Shown here: one piece after another, positions 36,508-46,574 of the stretch | Layout: every line of letters starts with the position of its first letter | Position numbering within the stretch: position 1 is the stretch's first letter | Assembly (NCBI GenBank): GCA_963787375.1 | Contig: CAWBCR010000026.1 | Location: 31,981 to 95,980, forward strand | Reading direction: 5' to 3' | DNA length: 64,000 nt | DNA from: CAWBCR01 sp963787375 | GTDB taxonomy: Bacteria > Chloroflexota > Anaerolineae > Aggregatilineales > UBA3940 | Made by a program: the position numbers and the translations under genes | Notes under the pieces: model-generated | The model's input: only the letters and a program-made list of their open reading frames with translations | Told to the model about the DNA's origin: nothing | Database searches by the model: none

Positions 36508-37157
36508 ATGAAACGACTGCGCTACAAACCCTACATCGATGAGAAGGCGCGCTGGCCCGCCGAGGGGCGCGCGATCCTGGCCCAGTACGACGACGACTCG
36601 GTCGTGGTGTACCAGGCTTTCAGCGAGCGCATCGGGCACGCAGCCGCGCGGCAGGGGCGGCTCGACGTGGCGGGCTTCAGCCTGGAGCGGATGAGCTGGA
36701 TCAAGACCAGCTTCCTGTGGATGATGCATCGCTGCGAGTGGGCCCGCGCAGAGGGGCAGCGGGTCGTGCTGGCGGTGTGGCTGCGGCGCGAGGCGTTCGA
36801 CGGGATCCTGGCGGGGGCGGTGCTGAGCCACTTCGACGGCGGGCTGTATCCCGACCGGGCGGCGTGGCAGGCCGCGCTGGACAAGTCGGAGGTGCGGGTG
36901 CAGTGGGATCCCGACTACCCGCCGCACGGCCCCAAGCTCGCGCGGCGCGCCATCCAGATCGGGCTGTCGGGCGAGACGCTGCGCCGCTACGCCGACCGAA
37001 TGGCCGGTGCAGGTGGAGGACATCACGGCGTTCGTCAGGCAGCAGGCCGAGTACGCCGAAGACGACGACCTGATGCTGGTGCCCGCTCAGCGGGTGTACC
37101 CCATCGCCGACGCAGGCTATCGCGCGGCGCGTCGGGCTGGACCGGAACGCGCCGTGA
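36508..37157 (+). CDS. DUF4291 protein (frameshifted)
   Basis: About 215 residues of the DUF4291 family, which is widespread and of unknown function. Conserved segments are IDEKARWPAEGRAILAQYDD, VYQAFSERIG, RMSWIKTSFLWMMHRC and, after the indel near 37004-37005, RWPVQVEDITAFVRQQ. Deleting an A in CGAATGG restores the frame. A second indel near 37141 leads to LDRNAP and the TGA at 37155. The gene is monocistronic, convergent with the helical-repeat gene at 37165. Confidence 0.85.
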
Positions 37158-37164
37158 GCGCCGC

Positions 37165-37962
37165 TCAGCCCGCCGCCAGCGCCTCGACGATGGTGTCCCA
37201 CACTGCCTTATGCGCGCCCTCTAGCGTGGGGCTGATGTGCGCGGGCGGCTGGCCGTTGAGCAACTTCATGATGGCGCTCATCAGGGCGACGGTCTGCTGA
37301 TCGCCCTCGTCGTCGGCCTCTTTTTGCAGCCGCCGCACCTCGCTCAGCCACTCGTTGCGATGCTGGGGTTCGCCCAGCATCACCGCCAGCGTGTTGTGGC
37401 CGATGACGCTCAGTGCCATCATCTCCTCGACCTGCTCACCGGTCTGCGGATTTTCGACACGGGCAAAGGCCGCGTCGATGCCGAGGCGGTGACAGGCGCG
37501 CAGCAGGTCGTGGTGGGCGGCCAGCGCCTGCATGCGGGCGTCGTCGCCGGTCTCGATGGCGGCCTGGATCAGCGCCTGGAAGGCAGAGTTGGTGGGCGGC
37601 TCCAGCAGCTCGGGGTGCGCGTCGAGGACGGCGCGCGAGGCGGGCCAGTCCTCGGCCTGGATGAAGGCGGCGATGGTGCGCACCAGCGTCTCGTCGGGCG
37701 GGGTGCTGATCAGCCGGAAGGCGGCATCGTAGCCCAACTCGCGGCAGTTGCGCAGCAGGTCGCGGTGCATGGCCAGGTGGTGCGCCAGGCGCAGGTCGCC
37801 CTGGGCGGCGTACATCTGGACCAGGCCGTCGAGGGTTTGCTCGGCCTGCGCCGAGAGGAGCATGGGGCTGCGGCCCAGCACCTGCCGCGACGCGTCCCAG
37901 TCGGGCGCGTTGACGAACTCCGCGATGAGGTCCAGCAGCGATAGATCGCCCTGGTCAGCCAT
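37165..37962 (-). CDS. Helical-repeat protein with shared C-terminal domain (copy 1)
   Basis: A 265-residue protein. Repeats of about 65 residues each end HRDLLRxCRxLGxDAAF (LAMHRDLLRNCRELGYDAAF; LAAHHDLLRACHRLGIDAAF), as found next to CHAT domains in Chloroflexota and cyanobacteria. The C-terminal ~90 residues (GHNTLAVMLGEPQHRNEW ... KAVWDTIVEALAAG) are shared with the next gene and with the protein at 61.7 kb. There is no catalytic domain. It is probably an adaptor or sensor. The tail follows the neighbouring gene by about 58 bases. Confidence 0.65.
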   Translation of the reverse strand: MADQGDLSLLDLIAEFVNAPDWDASRQVLGRSPMLLSAQAEQTLDGLVQMYAAQGDLRLAHHLAMHRDLLRNCRELGYDAAFRLISTPPDETLVRTIAAFIQAEDWPASRAVLDAHPELLEPPTNSAFQALIQAAIETGDDARMQALAAHHDLLRACHRLGIDAAFARVENPQTGEQVEEMMALSVIGHNTLAVMLGEPQHRNEWLSEVRRLQKEADDEGDQQTVALMSAIMKLLNGQPPAHISPTLEGAHKAVWDTIVEALAAG

Positions 37963-37985
37963 GGTTGGCCCTCGAAGATATCAGT

Positions 37986-38049
37986 CCACAGACACCACCG
38001 ATTTCACAGATTGCTGTTTCCTAGTCTGTGCCATCCGTGAAATCTGTGG
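37986..38049. repeat. Inverted repeat overlapping a coding tail
   Basis: Two 25-base arms (37986-38010 and 38025-38049) are imperfect inverted copies containing CCACAGA and TCTGTGG. The right arm encodes the last residues of the helical-repeat gene (STDFTDGTD). Confidence 0.6.
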
Positions 38050-38890
38050 ACGAAATGTTCTCCCCAATCCCTGCCAGAATCCGTTCCCAGCAGGCCAGAT
38101 ATTTGTCGTCCAGGCTGTGCTCGATCTGGTCGGGCGGCTCGCCGCCCAGCAGCCGGCTGATGACGCGCAGCAGGTCGAGCATGGGCTGGTCGTCGAGCTC
38201 GGCGGCGCGCAGCCGCGACTGTACCACCGTGCGGCCCCACTCCTCACGCGCGTCGGGCCGGTCGGTCAGGACGGCGATAGTATTGTCTGCGATCAGGTCG
38301 AGCGTGTCGGGCGGGTTGGCCATGCGCTCGAAGGCGGCGTCAACACCCATCTCGCGGCAGGCGCGCAGCAGGTCGCGATGGACGGTCAACTGGCGCACGA
38401 CGTTCGACTGCGCGCGGCGCTCGTAGGTCTCGATCAGCCGCCCGAAGACCAGGTCGGCCTCGTCGGTCAGCAAATCGGGGTGGGCGTCGAGCCAGGCGCG
38501 GGCCGCGCCCCAGTTGTCGGTGGTGATGAACTCGCCGATAGCATCGATCAGCGCGTCGAGGTGGGTGTCGTCCGGCTGGCCGGCGGCCAGCTCCTCGATG
38601 CTGTGCCGCAGCTCAAGAAACGCGTCGGGGATGCCAATCACCCGACAGCGCTGGAGGAGCGCGCGGTGCAGCTCCAGCGACTGCTGGACCTGCTGGTTTT
38701 CGTCATACTGCAAGGTCAGCGCAGCCAGCGCCGAGTTGGCTTCGTTGCTGAGCAGCAGCGCCGGGTTGCCCTCGACCAGCCGCTGCTTGCTGTAGAACGT
38801 CTCGGCGCTGATGTACTCATACAGCAGGCTGGCCAGCAGGTCGGCCTGGTTGTCGTCAAGGGGTGCGGGTTCGATGGGCTGATCGGTCAC
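38021..38890 (-). CDS. Helical-repeat protein with shared C-terminal domain (copy 2)
   Basis: A 289-residue paralogue of the adjacent gene. The repeats read LELHRALLQRCRVIGIPDAF and LTVHRDLLRACREMGVDAAF. The C-terminal domain is DNTIAVLTDRPDAREEWGRT to KYLACWERILAGIGEN. The protein then ends with a tail encoded by a dispersed inverted repeat (SSTDFTDGTD). GTG 38890 with GGAGGAG upstream is preferred over the longer ORF. Tandem with copy 1 on the same strand. Confidence 0.65.
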   Translation of the reverse strand: MTDQPIEPAPLDDNQADLLASLLYEYISAETFYSKQRLVEGNPALLLSNEANSALAALTLQYDENQQVQQSLELHRALLQRCRVIGIPDAFLELRHSIEELAAGQPDDTHLDALIDAIGEFITTDNWGAARAWLDAHPDLLTDEADLVFGRLIETYERRAQSNVVRQLTVHRDLLRACREMGVDAAFERMANPPDTLDLIADNTIAVLTDRPDAREEWGRTVVQSRLRAAELDDQPMLDLLRVISRLLGGEPPDQIEHSLDDKYLACWERILAGIGENISSTDFTDGTD

Positions 38891-38956
38891 AAGCCTCTCC
38901 TCCGGGCATATGCGCCCGGTGGCTCCCATTAAACCCACACAGGCGCGCCACGTCAA

Positions 38957-38984
38957 GCAAAAGCCCCCTCGCGAGGAGGGGGCT
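38957..38984 (-). terminator. Rho-independent terminator of the C39/LysM gene
   Basis: On the minus strand AGCCCCCTC pairs with GAGGGGGCT (arms 38962-38970 and 38976-38984), followed by TTTTG. It lies 31 bases after the stop of the C39 gene. Confidence 0.7.
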
Positions 38985-39014
38985 CGAAGGTCGTCGAGAA
39001 GGACGGTGGAGAGA

Positions 39015-40163
39015 TTACCCGCGTGAGATGCCCAGCGCGGCGGCCAGCTCCTGCTTGACGTCGTCCGGCAGGTTGGGCAGGTCTTCGATGCGCGGGCCGC
39101 TGTAGCGCTCGCTGCGATGGTCGGGGAGGTAACCCAGCCCGGCGGCTGTGGCGTAGTCCCAGTAGTGGGCCACGTCGCCGCGCTTGGTGAAGATATCGTG
39201 GAAGGCGTTGATCACCTGCTGGTTGGTGAACGCGTACGGCGCGGCGGCGGGCGGCTGCGCCGTCACCGGCGAGCCCGCCGACTCGCTGCCGGTGGGTGTG
39301 AAGCTGGGCACCGTCGCGGCCCCTGGCAGCGGGCAGTACAGCGTCTGCCCCACCTCGACGCGGTTCACGTCGGCGATGTCGTTGAAGATGGCGATGACAC
39401 GGTAATACTCGGAACTGCCGTAGATGTGATCCGCGACCGCGCCCAGCGTGTCGCCCGACTGGATGGTGTAGGTCGTCACGTTCTTGCCCCAGTCGCCCAG
39501 CCACTTCAGCGCCGTCTGGTAATCGGCGTCGTTGGCAGGGATGGGCGCGGGTGTGTTCTCGAACATGGCGCGCGCGCGGATGCGCTTGAGGATGTCCGCC
39601 GGGATCGGATAGGGCGGGGTCTTGGGCTGCGCGATGCGATCCCTGGGCGCGAGGCAGACCTTCTGGTACTGCGTGCCGTGCTGGAACCACGCCTCGTTCC
39701 AGACGTTGATCGGCCACGTGCGGTACGCGCCGCCCTGACCATCCCAGTAGGGATCGTGCACGTAGATGTAGTTATCGTCGTAGCCAACGGCCACCACGAA
39801 GTGCCCGCCGTTAATGCGCGATTCGTGCAGGTTGGCGCGCATCACCGGGAAATAGTCGACCAGCACCAGGGCGGGCCGCCCCCCATCCAGCCAGCCCATC
39901 AGGTTAGTCAACCCGGCGTCGCTTGACGTGTCGTGGCGCTGCAGATTCAGCCCGTACAGGTTGCCCGACTGCTGCATGGTGGTCACAGACAGCGGACCCT
40001 TGGCTGTGATCCCGGCATCCTTGTAGACCTGGTTCGGGGTCACGTTCTTGCCAATCGTGTCGGCCATCATCGCCACGCAGGTCGGGCCGCAGTCGTTGAT
40101 CGAGTAGCCTGCGGTCGCCTTATCCTTCTGGGATACATACGTCACATTGAGAATAGTGCCCAT
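39015..40163 (-). CDS. C39-like cysteine peptidase with LysM domain
   Basis: A 382-residue protein. The papain-like C39 domain has Cys in NDCGPTCVAM (Gln/Cys box), His in GGHFVVAVGYDD and Asp in VHDPYWD, all expected triad positions. A LysM domain follows (TYTIQSGDTLGAVADHIYG), then a C-terminal region of unknown role. No signal peptide is visible, so it may be exported by a non-Sec route or act inside. Start 40163 has AAGGAGGG upstream. C39 peptidases process leader peptides or bacteriocins, but no ABC exporter is adjacent. Confidence 0.82.
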   Translation of the reverse strand: MGTILNVTYVSQKDKATAGYSINDCGPTCVAMMADTIGKNVTPNQVYKDAGITAKGPLSVTTMQQSGNLYGLNLQRHDTSSDAGLTNLMGWLDGGRPALVLVDYFPVMRANLHESRINGGHFVVAVGYDDNYIYVHDPYWDGQGGAYRTWPINVWNEAWFQHGTQYQKVCLAPRDRIAQPKTPPYPIPADILKRIRARAMFENTPAPIPANDADYQTALKWLGDWGKNVTTYTIQSGDTLGAVADHIYGSSEYYRVIAIFNDIADVNRVEVGQTLYCPLPGAATVPSFTPTGSESAGSPVTAQPPAAAPYAFTNQQVINAFHDIFTKRGDVAHYWDYATAAGLGYLPDHRSERYSGPRIEDLPNLPDDVKQELAAALGISRG

Positions 40164-40249
40164 GATCTGCCCTCCTTGAGCGTTTGGTAAATGCTGCTGC
40201 TGATTAAACACCCGCCAGAGCAGGCGGTCAAATGGCAGCGCGAGGGACC

Positions 40250-40307
40250 GCATGAGGCTAAAAGCCTCATGCTATCATCGATACGCTGGCTAAAGCCAGC
40301 CCCGGAA
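40250..40307. repeat. Paired-hairpin element, copy B
   Basis: Stem 1 GCATGAGGCT/AGCCTCATGC (40250-40272), linker CTATCATCGATACG, stem 2 GCTGGCT/AGCCAGC (40285-40300), tail CCCGGAA. It lies in the gap between two minus-strand genes. Confidence 0.85.
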
Positions 40308-40316
40308 ATCGCACGC

Positions 40317-41591
40317 CTACGGGACCAGCACGATCACGATCACGACCAGCCCGGCGACCAGCGCCACCAGCCCGATGATCAAGCCGACGATCAGCACCGT
40401 CGGCGCGTTCTGCACGATGGTCTGGTAGGTGATCACATCGTCGCCGGCCACCGTCAGCGAGCCGCTCACGTCGCCGTCAACGTCGACGTCAAACGGCTTG
40501 CCGGGCTCGTCGTCGCCTGCCGGCGGCGGCGTGCCTGCCGCCCGGCGCGCGCGCACGTACTGTGCCGCCCCGGCGAACGCCCCGCCCGCGCCGCCAACGG
40601 CCACCAGCGCCGCGATCAGGATGCCCAACTGCCCGCCGCCGTCCTTCTGGGCGGCCTCGCCGGGCACGGTGATCGTCAGCGGGATGGTGTTCGTCTCCTC
40701 GTTGAAAGCGGTGCCGTCGCTGCGGGTCTGCGGCAGGTAGATGTACACTTCGAGCCGGTTAATCCCCACCGCTTCCGCGCCCGCCGGCGTGATGTTCCAG
40801 CGCCACACGTTGGGCACGTTGACGCGCATGTGCAGCAGCCCGTTGGCCGGGACCGCCTCATAGCGGAAGTGGCTCAGGTCGAGGCCGCGCAGCCCGGCCC
40901 CCATGTACTCGCGCACCTCGATCATCTGGCTGTCGATCAGCGCCGGCAGCGTCGGGGTAGGGTGTGCACCGCCGCCCGACGGCGTCGCGGTTGCCTCAGC
41001 GGCAGCGGCGGCAGTCGGCAGCGCGATGGTGACCCTGATCTCAACGCGGATCTCGCCTGCCTCGCCGACAGCCAACTGCGACGGGGCGTAGACGTTCACC
41101 TGGCCGCTGCCCAGGTTGTTGCCCGCTTCGTCGATGAGGGTGAAGGTGTGTGCCATCGCCACTTCGGAACCCGCCGGAGTCTCGCCGGACGACGGCCCGG
41201 GCGGCTCGACCGGGGCCGGTGTGGGCATCTCGACCGTCGCCGAGGGCGCCTGCGTTGGCGCCGCGCCCGGCGGCGTTGGCGGCTGGCTCTCGGGCCCCCC
41301 GCCGGTTTGTGGCAGGGCAGTGGGCGTCGAGAGCGCCCCAATGGGCGTCGGCGTGGCCGGGGGCAGGGTTGGCGCAGCCGTCGCGGTTGGGAGCGCCGTG
41401 GGGGTGGGCGGGGGCTCGGTCGCCGCAGCGGCGGGCGAAGCCGCCGCCATCCGGGTCGGTTCGGAGGTCACGGGCATCGCTGATGCGCCACCCAGCCCAG
41501 TCAACAACATCACGGCGGCCACCAGCGCCGCCAGCACGCCAATCGCCGCGAAAGTGACAGTCATCCACACGTGCCTGCGATGAGGTTTCAT
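40317..41591 (-). CDS. T/P-rich membrane protein with GDVSG motif
   Basis: A 424-residue protein. N-terminal TM (MTVTFAAIGVLAALVAAVML), a ~100-residue Thr/Pro/Ala-rich linker, a beta-rich extracytoplasmic domain (AHTFTLIDEAGNNLGSGQVN ... WRWNITPAGAEAV), a second TM (GILIAALVAVGGAGGAFAG), then the motif GDVSGSLTVAGDDVI and a final hydrophobic pair of segments. The motif matches the N-terminus of the STAND NTPase at 5.2 kb. Unknown function. GGGAG precedes the ATG. Confidence 0.6.
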   Translation of the reverse strand: MKPHRRHVWMTVTFAAIGVLAALVAAVMLLTGLGGASAMPVTSEPTRMAAASPAAAATEPPPTPTALPTATAAPTLPPATPTPIGALSTPTALPQTGGGPESQPPTPPGAAPTQAPSATVEMPTPAPVEPPGPSSGETPAGSEVAMAHTFTLIDEAGNNLGSGQVNVYAPSQLAVGEAGEIRVEIRVTIALPTAAAAAEATATPSGGGAHPTPTLPALIDSQMIEVREYMGAGLRGLDLSHFRYEAVPANGLLHMRVNVPNVWRWNITPAGAEAVGINRLEVYIYLPQTRSDGTAFNEETNTIPLTITVPGEAAQKDGGGQLGILIAALVAVGGAGGAFAGAAQYVRARRAAGTPPPAGDDEPGKPFDVDVDGDVSGSLTVAGDDVITYQTIVQNAPTVLIVGLIIGLVALVAGLVVIVIVLVP

Positions 41592-41733
41592 CGGGGCTCC
41601 CTTACGTGTAACAGATCTCTGCGATGATTAAACAGGAGCGCGCGCCCGGAGTCAAGCGCAGTGGCGGGCACAAAAGGAACCGGGCCCGCGTCATGGCGAC
41701 GCGGGCCCGGCCCCTGTTGATGGTTGTGTGCGC

Positions 41734-41931
41734 TCAGCCCTGCGGAGTCGGTTCGAGGTCGGGGTGCTCCTCTTTCCAGTTCTCCAGATGGTATTCCGGC
41801 GACTTCTCGAAGGCCCCCTTGCAGCCATCGCAGCAGAAGTAGTAGGTCTTGCCCTGGTACTCCGACTTCGACGCCCAGTTGCCCTTCTCGGTCTGCATTC
41901 CGCACACCACGTCGTACACTGTGACTGCCAT
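41734..41931 (-). CDS. YHS-domain protein
   Basis: A 65-residue YHS protein: DVVCGMQTEKGNWASKSEYQ, KTYYFCCDGCKGAFEKSPE. The cysteines are in the usual metal-binding places. YHS domains occur next to, or inside, heavy-metal ATPases. It lies two genes downstream of copA on the same strand, so a role in copper handling is likely but unproven. Start 41931 has GGAG upstream. Confidence 0.85.
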   Translation of the reverse strand: MAVTVYDVVCGMQTEKGNWASKSEYQGKTYYFCCDGCKGAFEKSPEYHLENWKEEHPDLEPTPQG

Positions 41932-42004
41932 GATCAACTCTCCTTTGTGAATTAGACTGCCATTATCAGGAGCCATGCTCCTGCGAGACCGCTCGGTCAA
42001 ACAC

Positions 42005-43423
42005 TCAGTATCCCGGCGGACAGCGATAGGCTTGCAGCACCCCGTCGATGCGCTGCGCCGCGTCGAGAAGCTGTGTCTCTGCGAAGCGTCTGCCGATCAA
42101 CTGGACACCAATCGGCAGGTTGTCGTGTGTGAAGCCAACCGGGATCACAACTGCCGGGTGGCCGGACAGGTTGAAGATGATGGGATGCAGCAGGTTCGCC
42201 ATAAGCTGCGGCATGGGCTGGCCGTCCACGTCGATTTCGTCGGTGGCTGAGCGATGCGTAAAGGCCGACGTCGGGAAGACCGGGCAGATCCACACATCCC
42301 ACTCGCCGAGAAAACGCTCGATCTGCCCGGTGAGCGCATCACGGCGGCGCAGCGCATCGGCGATCTGCTGCTGGCTGAGGGTGACGCCGCGATACAGCCC
42401 GCGCATCAGCGGGTGGACGTTCTTCCGGTTCGAGGCCATCAACCCGGCCACGCGGCGGAATCCCTGCACCAACGGCGACTGGAAAGCGTTGTTGACGCAG
42501 CCCAGAACCTCTCCGGCAAGCTCCCAGGCATCATCGAAATCGAAGTCGGAAGGCACGGTGCGTGCCACCTGATGCCCGGCTTGGCGCAGCCGTTCGGCTG
42601 CCCGATCCATTGCCGCCCGGCTGTCTGCTGCAAGCGGCGTCCCGCCGAAATCGTCGGTGTACGCAATGCGCAGACTGGCGGGCTGCGGAGCGGGCGGCTC
42701 GCCCTCCGCCCAGTCGGCGAGGACGGAGAACGCCAGGCGCAGATCGTCCACCGAGCGGGCCAGCGGGCCGAATGCGGCGATGTCCAGCAGCTTGCGCACC
42801 TGCTCAGAGACGTTGAGCGGTTTCGGGCTGGAGACGTGGCCTTTGCCCAGCCGCACCTGCCCGGTCATCTTCAGGCCATACACGCCGCAGAAATGCGCCG
42901 GGATGCGGATCGAGCCGCCAATGTCGCTGCCCAGCTCAAGCGCGGTCAGGTCGGCTGCAATCGCCGCCGCTGCGCCGCCTGAGCTTCCGCCCGGAGTCCG
43001 CGACAGGTCCCAGGGATTATTGGTGCGCCCGAACACCGGGTTGTTGGCCTGAATGCCGCTGGCCAGGGCCGGAAGGTTGGTCTTGCCCATGATGATCGCG
43101 CCGGCCTGACGCAAGCGGCTCACGAGTAAGGCATCTTCCGCCGGCACACGCTCTGAAAAGGGTTTGTAGCCGGCGGTAGTACGCATGCCTTTGGTATCGA
43201 ACGAGTCTTTGACCGTGATCGGAACGCCGTGCAGCGTCTCCCCGCTGGCCGAAGTCTGATCAGCCTGACGCGCCTGCGCCAGCGCCCCTTCAGCGTCGAG
43301 GGTGACAACCGCGTTCAGGGCTGGATTGTAGGTCTCAATCCGGCTCAGGTAGTATTCGACCCGCTCGACAGAAGACATCTGCGCCGGGCGAGATGTTGTC
43401 GCTGGATTGCCGACAGTCTGCAT
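42005..43423 (-). CDS. Amidase, amidase-signature family
   Basis: A 472-residue amidase with the signature triad: Lys in VPITVKDSFDTKG, the first Ser in the PGGSSGGAAAAIAAD Gly/Ser box and the nucleophile Ser in SDIGGSIRIP. It hydrolyses small amides, or could relate to GatA, but the gatC/gatB context is missing, so amidase is preferred. It follows copA on the same strand. Intact frame. Substrate unknown. Confidence 0.88.
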   Translation of the reverse strand: MQTVGNPATTSRPAQMSSVERVEYYLSRIETYNPALNAVVTLDAEGALAQARQADQTSASGETLHGVPITVKDSFDTKGMRTTAGYKPFSERVPAEDALLVSRLRQAGAIIMGKTNLPALASGIQANNPVFGRTNNPWDLSRTPGGSSGGAAAAIAADLTALELGSDIGGSIRIPAHFCGVYGLKMTGQVRLGKGHVSSPKPLNVSEQVRKLLDIAAFGPLARSVDDLRLAFSVLADWAEGEPPAPQPASLRIAYTDDFGGTPLAADSRAAMDRAAERLRQAGHQVARTVPSDFDFDDAWELAGEVLGCVNNAFQSPLVQGFRRVAGLMASNRKNVHPLMRGLYRGVTLSQQQIADALRRRDALTGQIERFLGEWDVWICPVFPTSAFTHRSATDEIDVDGQPMPQLMANLLHPIIFNLSGHPAVVIPVGFTHDNLPIGVQLIGRRFAETQLLDAAQRIDGVLQAYRCPPGY

Positions 43424-43556
43424 GGGCTTGATACTCCATTACCCTGACGAGATGACTCGACGATACGGCCAAAGCGGAAGATCGGACAATACAGTTGTAC
43501 CTCGAAAGCGCCTGCTAAACTGCACGATCAGCCCACGGGACCGGCACATCCTGCCG

Positions 43557-45996
43557 TTAGATCCGTTTCCGGCGCAGGCGCAGCGAGTTGGTCACCACGC
43601 TCACCGAGCTGAAGGCCATCGCGAAGGCCGCCAGAATGGGGTGAAGCTGGCGCAGGAACTCCGGCGCCCAGGCAAACGGGTACAGCACGCCTGCCGCGAT
43701 CGGGATCAGGATGACGTTGTAGCCGAAGGCCCAGAACAGGTTCTCCTTGATGGTGTTGATCGTGGCGTGGCTCAGGCGGATGGCCTGCGGCACGCTGCGC
43801 AGGTCGCCGCGGATGAGCGTCACGTCGGCGGCCTCCATCGCCACGTCGGCGCCGGTGCCGATGGCGATCCCGACGTCGGCCTGCGCCAGCGCGGGCGCGT
43901 CGTTGATGCCGTCGCCGACCATCGCCACGCTGTAGCCCTGCGCCTGCAACGCTTTGACGTGCGCCGCCTTGTCGCTCGGGCAGCACCTCGGCGAAGACCG
44001 TGTCGACGCCCGCCTCGGCGGCGATGGCGTGGGCGGTCGCCGGTTGTCGCCGGTGATCATGGCGACGTGCAGGCCCAGCCGCCGCATCTCGGCGATGGCT
44101 TCCCGGCTGCCGTCCTTGATGGTGTCGGCCACGGCGATCACGCCCGCTGCCTGCCCGTCGACCGCCAGCCACATGGCCGTCTTGGCCTCGCCCTGCAGGC
44201 GCTGCGCCTCGGCGTCGAAGCCGTTGAGCGCGACGTTCTCCGTTTGCATCAGCTTGAGGTTGCCGACCAGCACCTGCTGGCCGTCGAGCGTGGCGCGCAC
44301 GCCGTGCCCGCTGATCGCGCTGAAGCCCTGCGGGCTGCTCAGCGGCAGGCCCTGGCCCTCGGCGGCGCGGACGATGGCCGCGCCCAGCGGGTGCTCAGAG
44401 CCGCGCTCGGCGCTGGCGGCCAGCCGCAGCGCGTCCTCGCGGTTGAGATGGCCGTTGACGACCACGTCGGTGACGTCGGCTCGCCGCGCGTGATCGTGCC
44501 GGTCTTGTCGAGGACGATGGCCGTGAGCTTATGGGCCTGTCTCCAGCGCGCCGCTGTTCTTGAACAGGATGCCCTTCTCCGCGCCGCGGCCGGTGCCGAC
44601 CATGATCGCCGTCGGCGTGGCGAGGCCCATCGCGCACGGGCAGGCGATGACCAGCACCGCCACCATGCGGATCAGGGCGTCGGTAAAGGTGGTGTTGGGC
44701 ACGAGCAGCAGCCAGATCAGGAAGGTGACGGCTGCGATGGCGATCACCGCCGGGACGAACACCGCCGCTACCTGGTCGGCTAAGCGCTGGATGGGCGCTT
44801 TGCTGGCCTGCGCGTCCTCGACCAGCCTGATGATCTGCGCCAGCGCCGTCTGCCGCCCGACCGCCGTCGCCTCGAACTTGAGCGGCCCTGCTTGTTGATC
44901 GTCGCGCCGATCACCTCGTCGCCGGGCTGCTTGTCGACCGGCAGCGACTCGCCGGTGATCATGCCCTCGTCGACGGCGCTCATGCCCTCGACCACCACGC
45001 CGTCGACCGGGATCTTCTCGCCGGGGCGCACGATGACGATGTCGCTGACTACCACGTCGTCAATCGGCACGTCGACTTCCGCGCCGTCGCGCACGACGCG
45101 GGCCGTCTTGGCGCGCAAGCCCATCAGCTTCTTGATCGCCTCGCTGGTCTGGCCCTTGGCCCGCGCTTCGAGCAGCTTGCCGGTGACGATCAGCGTGATG
45201 ATCGCCGCCGAGGTCTCGAAGAACACGTGTCGCCGGGGATCAGTCCCAGCGTCACGACAATCGAGTACACGTAGGCCACCGACGAGCCCAGCGCGACCAG
45301 CACGTCCATGTTGGCCGAACCGTTGCGCAGCGCCTTGAAGCCACCCTCGTAGTACTGCCAGCCGACGTAGAACTGCACCGGCGTAGCCAGCGCCCAGAAC
45401 AGCACGTTGACCCACGGCTGGTGCGACCACATGCCCAGCAGGCTGAAGTCGCGGGCCATGCTCAACAGGAACAGCGGTACGGTGAACAGCGCGCCGACGA
45501 TCAGCAGGCGTTCCTGCTTCCTGATCTCGGCCACGCGCGCCTTGCGCTCGGCGTCTTCCATGTCGTCCCCGGAGGCGGCCTCGACCACGCCGTAGCCGAT
45601 GCGCTCGACCTGCTTGACCATGTCGCGGCGGGTGACCTGGCCGGGGATGTAGGTCACGACGGCCTTCTCGGTCGCCAGGTTGACCGACGCGTCGAGCACG
45701 CCGTCGAGCTTCTTGAGGCCCTTCTCGACGGTTGCGACGCAGTTGGCGCAGGTCATGCCGGTGATGGCCATGTCGGTGGTGGCGGTCGCCACGCCGTAGC
45801 CCACCAGCCCCACGCGGTCGATGATATCCTGCGTCTTGAGCACCGACGGGTCATAGATCACCGTCGCGCGCTCCAGCGCCAGGTTCACGTCGACCTGCTC
45901 GATACCGCCCAGCTTCTTCAGCCCCTTCTCGACCGTGCTGACGCAGTTGGCGCACGTCATGCCGGTGATGGGCAGGGTTACCTGTTTTTCAGCCAT
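43557..45996 (-). CDS. copA: Copper-transporting P1B-type ATPase (multiply frameshifted)
   Basis: A copper-exporting P-type ATPase of about 810 residues. Two N-terminal HMA domains carry GMTCANC copper-binding sites. The TM metal site is IACPCAMG (CPC), the phosphorylation motif is VLDKTGTIT, the phosphatase motif TGES, and the ATP hinge is [10 protein letters not shown]. About six indels (near 45230, 44888, 44530, 44478, 44040 and 43978) split the gene into at least five frames; each junction restores family sequence when one or two bases are changed. Multiple indels in one long gene argue for sequence error over pseudogene. It is in one direction with CsoR, which would repress it. Confidence 0.88.
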
Positions 45997-46016
45997 GTAA
46001 TGTGATGTCTCCTGCT

Positions 46017-46574
46017 TTACAACTTGCGTTTCATGAAGATGGCGATCTCGCCACCATCGTAATCGTCGTTGGTGTAGTACGACAGGTCGACCGCCTCAAC
46101 CGCGAAGCCCAGCGCCCGGTAGAAGCAGATCGCCGGGACGTTGGTGCTCTGCGTCTCGACCACCAGCGTGCGTAGTTCCGCTGCGCGGCCCAGCGCCGCC
46201 ATGCCGTCCATCAACCGCCGCCCGATGCCCCGCCGCCGGTACGGCTCCTCGACGCCAAACTCCCAGATCCACAGACTGCGGTTCCAGGCGTGGCGCTCGC
46301 CAATGGACAGCCCGGCCAGCCGCTCGCCGTCATACGCGCCCAGCGACAGTCGGTCGCGGGCGATGATCTCGCGGTAGTGGGCCTCGTTCTCGCTCTCGTC
46401 CTCGCCCCAGCGCCGCACGTAAGGCGCTTCGAGCGCCACCAGCTCCAGCGTGATCGCGATCCGCTCCGGCGTCTCGACCTTGCCGACTTGATAGCGCTGC
46501 CCGGACGTGTAGCCCGGCATGACGCGCGCGATGTCGGCATAGGTGATCGTGTCCAGCGGCCTGATGTCGATCAC
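46017..46574 (-). CDS. GNAT-family N-acetyltransferase
   Basis: A 185-residue acetyltransferase with the acetyl-CoA loop YRRRGIGRRLMDGM and a C-terminal VPAICFYRALGFAVEAVD. The ATG overlaps the stop of the upstream DF-family gene (46571-46574), so the two are co-translated within the csoR-copA unit. The acceptor is unknown. A copper link is only positional. Confidence 0.87.
   Translation of the reverse strand: MIDIRPLDTITYADIARVMPGYTSGQRYQVGKVETPERIAITLELVALEAPYVRRWGEDESENEAHYREIIARDRLSLGAYDGERLAGLSIGERHAWNRSLWIWEFGVEEPYRRRGIGRRLMDGMAALGRAAELRTLVVETQSTNVPAICFYRALGFAVEAVDLSYYTNDDYDGGEIAIFMKRKL

Noticed and set aside
42005..43423. GatA subunit of the amidotransferase
   Set aside because: No gatC or gatB is adjacent and the neighbourhood is a copper operon, so a general amidase is the safer call.
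43557..45996. copA as a pseudogene
   Set aside because: All catalytic motifs are intact in the separate frames, and the indel pattern matches the rest of the window, so sequence error is more likely.
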